DNA from: a virus
Reading direction: 5' to 3' (one strand)
IMG/VR virus record: IMGVR_UViG_3300050821_005761
Location: 1-42,322 of that record
Length of the DNA: 42,322 bases
A program made the translations under genes and the position numbers. Within the stretch, counting starts at the first letter, position 1. The number at the start of each line of letters is the position of its first letter. This document shows positions 7,574 through 14,508 of the stretch, piece after piece. The notes under the pieces were generated by a model. The model had not been told where the DNA came from. It saw only the letters and a program-made list of their open reading frames with translations, and ran no database searches.

Positions 7574-7892
7574 GGGCAAGTGGCCGCTTCGCGGGGGCGG
7601 CTCTGCCGACCCAGAGACGTTCCGGGATGGTCACCGTGTCAAATAAGTCACAGTGTAGTATAATTGGCGCATGTGGCGCCTCGAGCACAGTATAGTATAA
7701 GTACAACAGAGTAGTTGCAATAATACATCAATCGACTATACTTGATAATACGTAAGCTATACTGTGTGACGCGACTGTGACGGACGTCATGCAAAAGAGC
7801 ATGACAGGCATGCGAACATAGCGCGTGACAACGTCACACAGTTGTGTGAGATTATAGAGGTTTCGAAGAACCTCACACACCTGGAGCGCAAA
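7574..7892. promoter_or_regulatory. AT-rich intergenic region with repeated CACAGTRTAGTATA words
   Basis: No credible gene. From 7640 the base composition shifts sharply to A/T. CACAGTGTAGTATAA (7649-7663) and CACAGTATAGTATAA (7686-7700) differ at one base; CTATACTGTG recurs inverted at 7757-7766, and CACACAGTTGTGTGAG near 7835 is a short palindrome. The same words occur in the left-end leader. Likely promoter and operator DNA for the gene starting at 7893. Confidence 0.5.
7649..7766. repeat. Cluster of CACAGTATAG-type repeats
   Basis: Two direct and one inverted copy of a 10-15 bp word shared with the left-end leader at 100-109. Spacing of the direct copies is 37 bp. Confidence 0.5.
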
Positions 7893-8615
7893 ATGCAAAA
7901 TCGGATATTCTCATTCGACGATAACGCCAAAGCAGCGAAGGCCGCGGGCTTCGGATATCTAAACGCCATTCACTACCTGGCGCCGGCCGAGTCGGGCGGC
8001 GCCGGCAATCTTTGCGCTTTCGCGTCACCTGGTTGCATTGCGCTTTGCCTTGGGTGGTTTTCTGGCCATGCGGCCATCGGCGAATCGAACAACGTACGCG
8101 ACTCGCGAATCGCCAAGACTCGTCGGTTCATGCATGACCGCGCCGCGTATATGGTCGACGTTGTGCGCAGCATCGAAGGCATGCAATCCCGCGCCGCGGC
8201 GCGCAAGGTGAAGCTCTGCGTACGCATGAATGGCTCTAGCGATGTGCCATGGGAGTCGATCAAGACCGTCGACGGGCGGTCATTGCTGGCGCTCTTCAGC
8301 GGCGTCCAATTCGTCGACTACACAAAATCGGTCAAGCGCGCCTTGCGCCACGCGCGCGGTGAAATGCCGGCCAACTATCACTTGACGTTTTCGCGGTCGG
8401 AAACGAATCACCTGGAGTGCATTTGGGTGTTGCAGGCCGGCGGGAATGTTGCGGTTGTTTCCAGCCTGGCGCGGCCGGCGATATGGCATGGGTTCCCGAC
8501 CGTCGACGGCGATAAGCATGACCTGCGTCACCTGGACGGGCGCGGCGTTGTGGTGTGGCTTTCGCCGAAGGGAGCAAAGGCCAAGGCGGACAAGAGCGGT
8601 TTTGTTGTGCGATAA
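7893..8615 (+). CDS. GP88-family phage protein
   Basis: 240 residues from ATG 7893 with GGAG seven bases upstream; earlier in-frame codons lie in the AT-rich control region. The signature AFASPGCIALCLGW (about 46-59), RIAKTRRF (about 86-93) and VRMNGSSDVPWE (about 125-136), followed by a central F-V-D-Y-T-K motif, matches what I know of the phage Gene product 88 family. Two close cysteines (in GCIALC) and a further one upstream could bind metal. The biochemical role of this family is not established. The gene has its own long upstream control region, which suggests separate timing from the VapE operon. Confidence 0.72.
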   Translation: MQNRIFSFDDNAKAAKAAGFGYLNAIHYLAPAESGGAGNLCAFASPGCIALCLGWFSGHAAIGESNNVRDSRIAKTRRFMHDRAAYMVDVVRSIEGMQSRAAARKVKLCVRMNGSSDVPWESIKTVDGRSLLALFSGVQFVDYTKSVKRALRHARGEMPANYHLTFSRSETNHLECIWVLQAGGNVAVVSSLARPAIWHGFPTVDGDKHDLRHLDGRGVVVWLSPKGAKAKADKSGFVVR

Positions 8616-8638
8616 CCTCACACATGGGAGTGACATCA

Positions 8639-8830
8639 ATGGACACTGCAACAGCACTCGAACAAGCAATCACCTACCTGGACCTGGCGCATGGGCGCGA
8701 TGACGCCGACGTCAACGCCGTAATCGAGCGCCTCGAGGCGCTCCTCAATCAGCGCGGGTGCGAGCATTTCGACCCGGCCGTGACCGATGGGTTGTTGACC
8801 CATCTTTGCGACATCGTGATCGACGGATAG
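8639..8830 (+). CDS. Small acidic hypothetical protein
   Basis: 63 residues from ATG 8639, preceded by GGGAGTGACATCA. Mostly helical, acidic (HGRDDADVNAVIERLEALL), with one cysteine. It follows the GP88 gene by 23 bases and is probably on the same transcript. No family recognised. Confidence 0.55.
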   Translation: MDTATALEQAITYLDLAHGRDDADVNAVIERLEALLNQRGCEHFDPAVTDGLLTHLCDIVIDG

Positions 8831-8843
8831 GTGAGTGAAACAG

Positions 8844-9035
8844 ATGACACGCAAGCAGGCATTCGATGAGGCGCGGGCGGCGCGCCTGGCGCGAGATGTG
8901 CGCGAGACAGCGGAAACGCTGGTGGAGGATCGCGGGCGCGCCAACGCGCTGGCGTGGGCCGAGCATTGCGCGGTGCGCGATCCGCACGGCGGATTCTGGC
9001 GCCAGGTTGTCCTCGCGATCGAGGAGGCGCCGTGA
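8844..9035 (+). CDS. Small helical hypothetical protein
   Basis: 63 residues from ATG 8844, with AGGTGAG eight bases upstream; a GTG at 8835 lies inside that SD and is less likely. Sequence begins MTRKQAFDEARAARLARDVRE, strongly helical and charged, ending with GGFWRQVVLAIEEAP. Coupled to the next gene by TGATG. Function unknown. Confidence 0.55.
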   Translation: MTRKQAFDEARAARLARDVRETAETLVEDRGRANALAWAEHCAVRDPHGGFWRQVVLAIEEAP

Positions 9036-9202
9036 TGAGGCGGGGCAACGACTGGGAGCGGCGCTTCGGGCGCCGCCGGCGGGCGATCGATCGCGGGCTC
9101 CTGGCTGCGCTCGAGGCGGCGATCGCGGCCGAGGAGGCGGCCAAGGAGGCCGAGGAGCGGCGGGCGGCGATCGCGCGGGCCTTCGGGCGGCCGGCGGACT
9201 GA
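9035..9202 (+). CDS. Very basic/acidic coiled-coil micro-protein
   Basis: 55 residues from ATG 9035 sharing its A with the previous stop; GAGGAGG lies upstream. An Arg-rich N-terminal third (RRFGRRRRAIDRG) is followed by an Ala/Glu-rich helix (AIAAEEAAKEAEERR) likely to form a coiled coil. Last gene before a strong terminator. Function unknown; the basic arm could touch nucleic acid. Confidence 0.5.
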   Translation: MRRGNDWERRFGRRRRAIDRGLLAALEAAIAAEEAAKEAEERRAAIARAFGRPAD

Positions 9203-9227
9203 GGGCCCTTCGGGGCCCTTTTTTTTT
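9203..9227 (+). terminator. Rho-independent terminator with TTCG loop
   Basis: GGGCCC-TTCG-GGGCCC followed by nine T. Begins at the last codon of the preceding gene and ends the 7893-9202 operon. Confidence 0.92.
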
Positions 9228-9300
9228 GGCTTGGGCGCGGGTTTCGGAATTTCGCCCAAAAACGCGATCGCCGAAATCCAGGAAAAAATCAATCTCCCGA

Positions 9301-9379
9301 TCAGAAATGTAGGCCTAGACGCCACACAGTTGGCGCAGGAGCCGGGTCTGTAATGCCATATGCCATGACACCGGGGAAA
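9301..9379 (-). repeat. 79-bp inverted repeat, internal copy
   Basis: Exact reverse complement of the last 79 bases of the window (42244-42322). On the minus strand it lies downstream of the LuxR-type gene, after a small CCCGC-CAG-GCGGG hairpin (9385-9397). The other copy lies downstream of the DpdA operon, so both are 3-prime of genes in the same sense. No open frame of note; contains palindromic CATATG. Confidence 0.9.
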
Positions 9380-9412
9380 TACCCCCCGCCTGGCGGGCTT
9401 CGTAGGCGATCG

Positions 9413-9637
9413 TCAGAGGTCGTCGCGAGTGAGGATGCCGAGCGCAACTGCGACGGCGGTCGCCTGCGCCAAGCTGGAGCTATTGAGCTTGTGGCGACTG
9501 TTATCGAGATGGGTTTTGACCGTGCCGAACGACACCCCGAGAATGATCCCGATCTCCGCGTAGGTCTTGCCGCGCGCGATCCACAACAGGCACTCGCGCT
9601 CGCGTGGCGACAACTCAAACGGCGATAAATGCCTCAC
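9413..9637 (-). CDS. LuxR-type (GerE) HTH regulator, stand-alone
   Basis: About 74 residues from GTG 9637 (GTGAGG six bases before it); TTG 9655 or GTG 9649 would add a few residues. The sequence LSPRERECLLWIARGKTYAEIG then GVSFGTVKTHLDNSRHKL is a complete LuxR C-terminal DNA-binding domain, with the classic LSPRE start and recognition helix VKTHL. There is no receiver or autoinducer domain. It is transcribed divergently from the 9699 operon with overlapping promoter regions, so it probably controls that operon or the 7893-9202 one. Confidence 0.82.
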   Translation of the reverse strand: MRHLSPFELSPRERECLLWIARGKTYAEIGIILGVSFGTVKTHLDNSRHKLNSSSLAQATAVAVALGILTRDDL

Positions 9638-9661
9638 GAACGCCCTCACCGCCAAGGGGTG

Positions 9662-9689
9662 TTGACCTGGCGCAGTGTCGCCTTATTAT
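9662..9689 (+). promoter_or_regulatory. Sigma70-type promoter for the 9699 operon
   Basis: TTGACC at 9662-9667 and TATTAT at 9684-9689 with a 16-bp spacer. Transcription would start near 9696, only about three bases before the ATG at 9699, and there is no SD, so the message may be leaderless. Confidence 0.6.
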
Positions 9690-9698
9690 GCATGACAC

Positions 9699-10013
9699 AT
9701 GCGCCACTTTCTCGCCCTCGGCCTCGCCCTGATCGCCTCGCCGGCGATCGCCGCCCATTGCCCGCATGGCCAGCTGTGGCGCGTACACATGGACAAGTGC
9801 GTGAGCCTGAGCTCACCGGCCGCGATCGCCTACGTCCCGCTACCGCGTCCGCCACGCATCCACATCGTGCTGCCTGACGATTCCGAGCCGCCGCTCCGAC
9901 CGGAGGACATCAGCCTTACCGTGCCCGACGTCGACCCCGACATCACCGACATTCCGCTGACCGACCCCGATCCGGCGACTATGGCCCTCAAGCAGCAACT
10001 GGAGAAGAAATGA
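9699..10013 (+). CDS. Small exported protein
   Basis: 104 residues. A clear signal peptide (MRHFLALGLALIASPAIAA, cleavage after AIAA) leads to a short domain with two cysteines (CPHGQLWRVHMDKC, about 21-34) that could form a disulphide, then a proline/aspartate-rich tail (LPRPPRIHIVLP, DVDPDITDIPLTDPDP). Periplasmic or envelope location is expected. No SD is present and the promoter abuts the ATG, which suggests leaderless translation. It overlaps the next gene by ATGA. Function unknown; a lysis or exclusion role is possible. Confidence 0.6.
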   Translation: MRHFLALGLALIASPAIAAHCPHGQLWRVHMDKCVSLSSPAAIAYVPLPRPPRIHIVLPDDSEPPLRPEDISLTVPDVDPDITDIPLTDPDPATMALKQQLEKK

Positions 10014-10546
10014 GGCAATGCGGCGACTGCCAGCTGTGCTGCAAATTGCTGCCCGTGCGCTCGGTCGGCAAGGGCGCCGGCGAGCGATGCCAGCACCAGC
10101 GTCACCACAAGGGCTGCGCGGTCTACGCCAAGCTGTTCAAGATCGCGCCCGAGTGCAAGCTGTGGAACTGCCGCTGGCTCCGCGATGAGAGCACCACCGA
10201 GCTCCGACGGCCCGACCGCTCGCACTATGTGATCGATGTCATGCCGGAATACGTCACGCTCTATGATGACGCCGGCGTGGGGACGAAGGTTCCGGTCGTC
10301 CAGATCTGGGTCGACCCAAAATATCCCGACGCGCACCGCGACCCGGCTTTGCGCGACTGGCTCGAACAAGCGAAGGGCTGGGCTGGGCTCGTCCGTTATT
10401 CGGGCCACGATGGTTTCGTCATCTTCCCGCCGAATCTGAGCGCGGATGGTGAGTGGCACGAAAAAGCAAGTAACCATCCCGCCACGGTGAGGCACACCGC
10501 CGCCGACCTGGTTGGCACATTCGGCTGGGGCGCGATGGGCCTATGA
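10010..10546 (+). CDS. YkgJ-like cysteine-cluster protein
   Basis: 178 residues. The N-terminus MRQCGDCQLCCKLLPV, with further cysteines in RCQHQ, GCAVY, ECKLW and NCRW, matches the CxxCxxCC-type cluster of the YkgJ family, thought to bind zinc or an iron-sulphur centre. The C-terminal half has a mixed alpha/beta composition (VVQIWVDPKYPDA, GFVIFPPNL). Overlaps its neighbours by four bases on both sides, so it is co-translated with the exported protein and the methyltransferase. The substrate is unknown. Confidence 0.65.
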   Translation: MRQCGDCQLCCKLLPVRSVGKGAGERCQHQRHHKGCAVYAKLFKIAPECKLWNCRWLRDESTTELRRPDRSHYVIDVMPEYVTLYDDAGVGTKVPVVQIWVDPKYPDAHRDPALRDWLEQAKGWAGLVRYSGHDGFVIFPPNLSADGEWHEKASNHPATVRHTAADLVGTFGWGAMGL

Positions 10547-11187
10547 GCCGGGTCACCCGCGATTACCCGCGCCAGGCCGACGAGGAATACAACACCCCGC
10601 CCTGGGTCGGTGTCACGATCGCGCTCTGGCTCGCGGGCCAGGGCGTGCAAACGATCTGGGAGCCTGCGCCAGGCAGGGGTCAACTCAGCCACGCCCTGGT
10701 GGCGTGCGGGTTTAGTGTCGTCGAAACGGGCGGCGATTTCCTGCAGCTGCCACAGACGCGCCCGTTTGACGCCCTGGTGACCAATCCGCCCTACGGCAAG
10801 CGCGGCGAGCTCGCCGACGCGTTCATCCGCCACGCCCTCGAGCTCGAGGTGCCGATCGCGGCCTTCCTGCTCCGCGTCGACGCCGATAGCGCCAAGACCC
10901 GCGCCGACATCTTTCGCGACTGCCCGTTCTTCGCCGGCAAGATCGTGCTCCTCGATCGCATCGTTTGGTTCGAGCGCGAGGGCGCCGCCGGCCCCAGCGA
11001 GAATCACGCCTGGTTCATCTGGGACCGCTCGCACCAGGCGCGCCGGCCCTGGATCGCCTACGGACGAAAGGGGCCGCGCGATGAAAACAGACCGAGGGAA
11101 GTGGATCACGCTGACCAAGGTCGAGGTCGAGATCGGCGTGCGCATCGGCGTCATGCGCCATCTGAACGCCCTCCGCGAGGGGGCTAA
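10543..11187 (+). CDS. NPPY-type DNA methyltransferase
   Basis: 214 residues. EPAPGRGQ (40-47) fits the SAM-binding motif I and NPPY (81-84) is the catalytic motif IV of N6-adenine/N4-cytosine methyltransferases; no separate target-recognition domain is evident. Predicted to methylate phage or host DNA, which could protect against restriction. The last 35 codons overlap the next gene in another frame and are Arg/Asp-rich low complexity, so the true functional end is probably near residue 180. Confidence 0.78.
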   Translation: MSRVTRDYPRQADEEYNTPPWVGVTIALWLAGQGVQTIWEPAPGRGQLSHALVACGFSVVETGGDFLQLPQTRPFDALVTNPPYGKRGELADAFIRHALELEVPIAAFLLRVDADSAKTRADIFRDCPFFAGKIVLLDRIVWFEREGAAGPSENHAWFIWDRSHQARRPWIAYGRKGPRDENRPREVDHADQGRGRDRRAHRRHAPSERPPRGG

Positions 11188-11569
11188 GGACGCCTACGGA
11201 TTCAAGGGCGACCCCTGGGAGTTGCACATCCAGGGCGCCTGCGCCGAGATGGCGAGCTACAAGGCGATCGGGCGCTACTGGTCGCCGACAATCGACGTGC
11301 GCAAGGAGGCCGGCGGCGACGGCGGGCCATATGAAGTTCGCCGGCGAAGCCAGCAACATTACGATCACCTGATCAAGGAAAGGGATCTGGTGGATGCGCC
11401 CCACATCCTCGCTTGCGGCTTGCTGCCGACCTTCCGCGTCGTCGGCTGGATCTGGGGCTACGAGGCCAGGCGCGACGACTGGTGGCACAATAAACATGGC
11501 GGCAGGGGATGGGCCTGGTGGCCGCCGCAAGAGGAGCTCCACGACCTCGAGGAGCTCCCTGTGCTATGA
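11081..11569 (+). CDS. Hypothetical protein, possible PD-(D/E)XK nuclease fold
   Basis: 162 residues from ATG 11081. ACAEM (53-57) gives a conserved-looking glutamate, followed by GGD (78-80) and EVR (85-87): the E...D...ExR/K spacing is compatible with a PD-(D/E)XK nuclease core, with Arg in the lysine position. A tryptophan-rich C-terminus follows (VVGWIWGY, WAWWPP). It starts 107 bases inside the methyltransferase gene, a close coupling. A nuclease or restriction-linked role is inference; the motif is too weak to be sure. Confidence 0.5.
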   Translation: MKTDRGKWITLTKVEVEIGVRIGVMRHLNALREGAKDAYGFKGDPWELHIQGACAEMASYKAIGRYWSPTIDVRKEAGGDGGPYEVRRRSQQHYDHLIKERDLVDAPHILACGLLPTFRVVGWIWGYEARRDDWWHNKHGGRGWAWWPPQEELHDLEELPVL

Positions 11570-11575
11570 TGGGGC

Positions 11576-12031
11576 ATGACCCAACTCACGCCGCATTTCA
11601 CGCTATCAGAGTTCACGGATTCGCAGACGGCGGCGCGCAAGGGCATCAACAACGTCCCGCCGCCTAGCAGTCTCGAGCGCAAAGGCATCCAACGCACCGC
11701 CGAGGTGATGGAGCGGGTCCGGACGATCCTCGGCGATCGGCCGATTCTGATCAGTTCTGGCTATAGGTCGCCGCCCGTCAATGCGGCGGTCGGGGGCTCT
11801 AAAGGTTCTGCCCACATGAGCGGGCTGGCGGTCGACTTTTCCTGTCCAGGATTCGGCACGCCGAAAGCGATCTGCAAGGCGCTAGAGCCGCATATGCGCG
11901 AGCTCGGCATCGATCAACTAATCCACGAATTTAATACGTGGGTGCATCTTGGGCTGAACGGCTCTGGCACCGATCCGCGTCACATGGCGCTGACAATCGA
12001 CAACAAAGGCACCCGAAGCGGGTTCGCCTAG
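11576..12031 (+). CDS. M15 peptidase, probable endolysin
   Basis: 151 residues. The N-terminal segment FTLSEFTDSQTAARKGI is typical of the M15A family. Zinc ligands and catalytic residues are visible: SGYRS (61-65), SAHMSGLAVD (78-87, H80 and D87) and EFNTWVHLGL (118-127, H124). Enzymes of this type cut the D-Ala-containing peptide stems of peptidoglycan. No signal peptide, so release would need a holin (candidate at 1005-1304). Its stop codon shares the palindrome CTAG (12028-12031) with the convergent minus-strand gene. Confidence 0.85.
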   Translation: MTQLTPHFTLSEFTDSQTAARKGINNVPPPSSLERKGIQRTAEVMERVRTILGDRPILISSGYRSPPVNAAVGGSKGSAHMSGLAVDFSCPGFGTPKAICKALEPHMRELGIDQLIHEFNTWVHLGLNGSGTDPRHMALTIDNKGTRSGFA

Positions 12032-12237
12032 TGGGATATTTCAACTCTCATCAGTTCGTGGACGGATAGATCGCCGGCGAGTTCGAGCGACAACCTTACG
12101 ATCATGTCGGCGCTTTCCTTGTTCAGGTACCACTCCTCCGACTGAGGGTCGCAGTCGTGCTGCGCGTCGCGAAACCTTTTCTCGTCTCGGCGCCACGCCT
12201 TCAGCCGCGCCTGCAACCGCTCCTCCAGCGTCGTCAT
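12028..12237 (-). CDS. Small helical protein overlapping the HTH gene
   Basis: 69 residues from ATG 12237, with GGAGA five bases upstream. Composition is natural for a protein (charged coiled-coil start TTLEERLQARLKAWRRDEKRF, then EWYLNKESADMIVRLSLELAGDLSV), whereas the same DNA read in the HTH frame gives Arg/Gly/Ala low complexity. Thus this frame is probably the coding one here. It may be a separate gene or, through one frameshift, the C-terminal part of the HTH regulator. Confidence 0.5.
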   Translation of the reverse strand: MTTLEERLQARLKAWRRDEKRFRDAQHDCDPQSEEWYLNKESADMIVRLSLELAGDLSVHELMRVEISH

Positions 12238-12517
12238 CCGTCTCTCCATGGATCTGAGCTGCCGGGAACCCGGTCAACTCCTCAAGCGTCCGCGCCTGGT
12301 CGAGGCTCGGCCTGAAGCTTTCGTTCTGCCATTCGTAATACGTGTTTCGTGACACGCCGAGGAAGCGCGCCTTCTCGGCGACCGACTCGCCGGGAACTTT
12401 GGCCAGGACGTCAGCCATCGGCAGCTGCAGCTGTTGGTGCATCTCGCGCAGGAAACGCTGCCAACGCGGGTGCGGCATCACGGCGATCAATTCCTCGATC
12501 AGTTCCAGTGCAGACAT
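12041..12517 (-). CDS. Cro/CI-like HTH regulator with doubtful C-terminus
   Basis: 158 residues as read from ATG 12517 (AAGGAC SD). Residues 1-90 are a good HTH protein: a helical N-terminus (MSALELIEELIAVMPHPRW) and an HTH AEKARFLGVSRNTYYEWQNE with a following helix LDQARTLEELTGF. After about residue 90 the frame becomes Arg/Gly/Ala-rich while another frame (12028-12237) looks coding. It is divergent from the 12588 operon and its control region contains an inverted GTGACAGTCA-type word, so self-regulation and control of the recombination operon are likely. Confidence 0.6.
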   Translation of the reverse strand: MSALELIEELIAVMPHPRWQRFLREMHQQLQLPMADVLAKVPGESVAEKARFLGVSRNTYYEWQNESFRPSLDQARTLEELTGFPAAQIHGETDDDAGGAVAGAAEGVAPRREKVSRRAARLRPSVGGVVPEQGKRRHDRKVVARTRRRSIRPRTDES

Positions 12518-12529
12518 GCTGATGTGTCC

Positions 12530-12558
12530 TTGAGAATCGGGTGACAGTCAAGTAGAGT
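12530..12558 (+). promoter_or_regulatory. Promoter for the recombination operon
   Basis: TTGAGA at 12530-12535 and TAGAGT at 12553-12558 with a 17-bp spacer. Predicted transcription start near 12565 supports translation from the SD-preceded ATG at 12588 rather than 12567. Confidence 0.55.
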
Positions 12559-12587
12559 AGGATGACATGTCCACAGATGGAGGCGAA

Positions 12588-12908
12588 ATGTCGAGTTTAC
12601 GAGAAGCGATGATTCGGGCCGACGCGTCCGAAGAGCAAGACGAGCGAATCGCGCGGACCTGGGGCCCCGAGGCGGTCGGCCGCGCGCTGGTCACAAACGA
12701 CGACGACGACGGTCAGGTGCGCGAGGACGCGCGCCGCGCACGCGAGGAGCTCGAGCGCCAGGCGCGCGAGGACGAGTATGCGAGTTGGGCGATGGAGATC
12801 ATCGTGCGGGCTCGCCAGCGCATCGGACGGACCAAGTGGTCGGCGGCCGAGGGTATAGCGAAGCGACGAATCGTGGAGGCGCTGCGATGCCTGCCCAGCG
12901 ACGACTAG
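12588..12908 (+). CDS. Acidic helical hypothetical protein
   Basis: 106 residues from ATG 12588, preceded by GGAGG; an in-frame ATG at 12567 lies almost at the predicted transcription start. Very acidic start with an aspartate run (NDDDDGQ), then a long charged helix (EDARRAREELERQAREDEY) and a basic C-terminal segment (KWSAAEGIAKRRIVEAL). First gene of the ERF/YqaJ operon, so probably linked to recombination, but no family is recognised. Confidence 0.55.
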   Translation: MSSLREAMIRADASEEQDERIARTWGPEAVGRALVTNDDDDGQVREDARRAREELERQAREDEYASWAMEIIVRARQRIGRTKWSAAEGIAKRRIVEALRCLPSDD

Positions 12909-13159
12909 CCGATGCCCAAGAGAGCGCCCTGGTGATTGCGATGGCGACGACGATCGGCAACGGTTTCTTCTCCGGTCAGAAACCGCACATCATCGGCGGG
13001 GTGCTGGCCGAGCTCATGTCGACCTTCCTATTCAACCACCAGATCCCCAGCGACCCGGTGAGGCAGGAGGCGCTCCGAGAGGAGATCCTGACCGAGTGGT
13101 GCGCCACGGTGCGCGGCCTGGTCGCGGTCGAAGACAACCCGAGCGAGACATTGCAATGA
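12887..13159 (+). CDS. Small hypothetical protein of the recombination operon
   Basis: 90 residues from ATG 12887, overlapping the previous gene by 22 bases, with GGAGGCGC upstream. Mostly helical; a core IGNGFFSGQKPHIIGGVLAELM suggests a compact alpha-helical domain. Its stop overlaps the ERF start (ATGA). Proteins of this size commonly accompany ERF genes in alphaproteobacterial phages, though I cannot name a function. Confidence 0.6.
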   Translation: MPAQRRLADAQESALVIAMATTIGNGFFSGQKPHIIGGVLAELMSTFLFNHQIPSDPVRQEALREEILTEWCATVRGLVAVEDNPSETLQ

Positions 13160-13908
13160 CCGAGACAGAGATCATCGAGCGGCCGACGACCGCCCCAGCG
13201 CAACAATTTGGCGCGTTCCTGATGCAGGCGCTCGCCAATCCGGAGATCCCGGCCGACAAGCTGCAGATCATGCTGCAGATGCGCCGCGAGATCCTGCACG
13301 ACCAGGCCAAGGAGGCCTACCAGGACGCGTTCGCCGCCTTCTCGGCCGAGATGCCGGCGGTCGAGCGGGACGGCATGGTCGAGCTCGTCAAGGACGGGCG
13401 GCCGGCGGGCAAGTTCCCGTTCACGACCTACGAGCAGATGGACAAGATCCTGCGCCCGCTGTTGATCAAGCACGGGCTCTCTCTGCAGTTCTGGTCGAGC
13501 GACGCCGCGAACAAGGAGATGATCATCGTGCATGGCGCGCTGATCGGCCACGGCTGGCAGCGCGAATCGGTCTATCCCGTGCCGCCCGACACGGGGCCCG
13601 GCCGCAACGCGCTGATGGCGCGCGGGTCGTCCCAGACCTACGCCAAGAGGTACATCGCCGACCTGCTCTGCAACATCGTCAGGAAGGGGATCGACGACGA
13701 CGCGCGGCGCGCGATGCAGGCGAGCATCGACCCCAAGCAGGTGGCCGAACTTGCCCGCCTGATCAAGGCGACCAAGACCGACGAGGCGGGATTCCTCAAG
13801 TTGATGGTCACTGACGCCGAGACGCTCGCCGACATCCGGCCGCGCGACTACCCGCGCCTGCGTTTGGCGCTGCAGGAGAAGCAAAAGAAACAAGCAGAGC
13901 GGCGATGA
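13156..13908 (+). CDS. erf: ERF-family single-strand annealing protein
   Basis: 250 residues. After a short arm, the region 37-180 matches the ERF pattern: helical AKEAYQDAFAAFSAEMPAVE, the strand-turn GKFPFTTYEQMDKILRPLL (85-104) and the GSSQTYAKRYIADLLCNI block (157-174). ERF proteins anneal complementary single strands in phage recombination and genome circularisation, working with an exonuclease; the YqaJ gene three genes downstream would supply that. A basic tail (KQKKQAERR) ends the protein. Start at 13156 overlaps the previous stop. Confidence 0.85.
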   Translation: MTETEIIERPTTAPAQQFGAFLMQALANPEIPADKLQIMLQMRREILHDQAKEAYQDAFAAFSAEMPAVERDGMVELVKDGRPAGKFPFTTYEQMDKILRPLLIKHGLSLQFWSSDAANKEMIIVHGALIGHGWQRESVYPVPPDTGPGRNALMARGSSQTYAKRYIADLLCNIVRKGIDDDARRAMQASIDPKQVAELARLIKATKTDEAGFLKLMVTDAETLADIRPRDYPRLRLALQEKQKKQAERR

Positions 13909-13973
13909 GCCACGGGACGCTAATCGTGCGCTCGTCGAGTCAGCCTTGGACCCGGCTCCGCTATTTGTTGGAA

Positions 13974-13992
13974 GGCACGAAAGGCGAAGAAA
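13974..13992 (+). repeat. Duplicated translation leader, copy 1
   Basis: GGCACGAAAGGCGAAGAAA directly before ATG 13995. Matches 14490-14508 at 18 of 19 bases. Holds the SD for the zinc-ribbon gene and decides its start. Confidence 0.75.
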
Positions 13993-13994
13993 TA

Positions 13995-14489
13995 ATGGGC
14001 GAGAGAAAACGACGCGCCGCGTCCGGTTTGGCCGGCGGCGATTGGACGACCACTCGTTTCAATGCGGGGACGTGCCTTCATTGCGGCGAGCCGCTGACCG
14101 GGCTGACCGGCCCTGCCGAGCGCCCGACCATGGGCGCGTTCATGGTTTGCGGCGCTTGCGGCTACGTCATGGAATGGGACGGCGAGAAGAACGTCGAAGT
14201 GTCTGACGAGGCGATGGCGGCAGCGAGCGCCGATCCACATATCGATCGCCTCTTCGCCATCACCCGCGTCCTGCGCAAGCTGCCGTTCGCACCGAAGCGA
14301 ATCGTCATGCTCGAACCGCGCGAACCCGAGATTTGCGAGGAGTGCGGCAAGTTGGAGGAGCTACGCCCCTACGGTCACAAGAAGGCGGACGGCAAGCGCA
14401 AGTGGATCTGCTTTCCCTGCGCGCACAAAGACGAAGCCGAGATGGAGCGCGCCTTCGATGAGCGGATGCGCGGCGAGAACGAGGTCTGA
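13995..14489 (+). CDS. Two-part zinc-ribbon protein
   Basis: 164 residues from ATG 13995, preferred over ATG 13905 because of the duplicated leader just upstream. Four CxxC-type knuckles: CLHCGE and CGACGY form a first ribbon in the N-terminal half, CEECGK and CFPCAH form a second near the C-terminus. Between them lies a helical segment (DRLFAITRVLRKLPF). Likely a nucleic-acid- or protein-binding partner of the recombination genes around it; precise role unknown. Confidence 0.65.
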   Translation: MGERKRRAASGLAGGDWTTTRFNAGTCLHCGEPLTGLTGPAERPTMGAFMVCGACGYVMEWDGEKNVEVSDEAMAAASADPHIDRLFAITRVLRKLPFAPKRIVMLEPREPEICEECGKLEELRPYGHKKADGKRKWICFPCAHKDEAEMERAFDERMRGENEV

Positions 14490-14508
14490 GGCACGAAAGG
14501 TGAAGAAA
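14490..14508 (+). repeat. Duplicated translation leader, copy 2
   Basis: GGCACGAAAGGTGAAGAAA, overlapping the A of ATG 14508. Same element as 13974-13992. Confidence 0.75.

Noticed and set aside
7461-7706. Minus-strand frame in the origin-like region
   Set aside because: No SD, crosses palindromes and the AT-rich control DNA; composition not gene-like.
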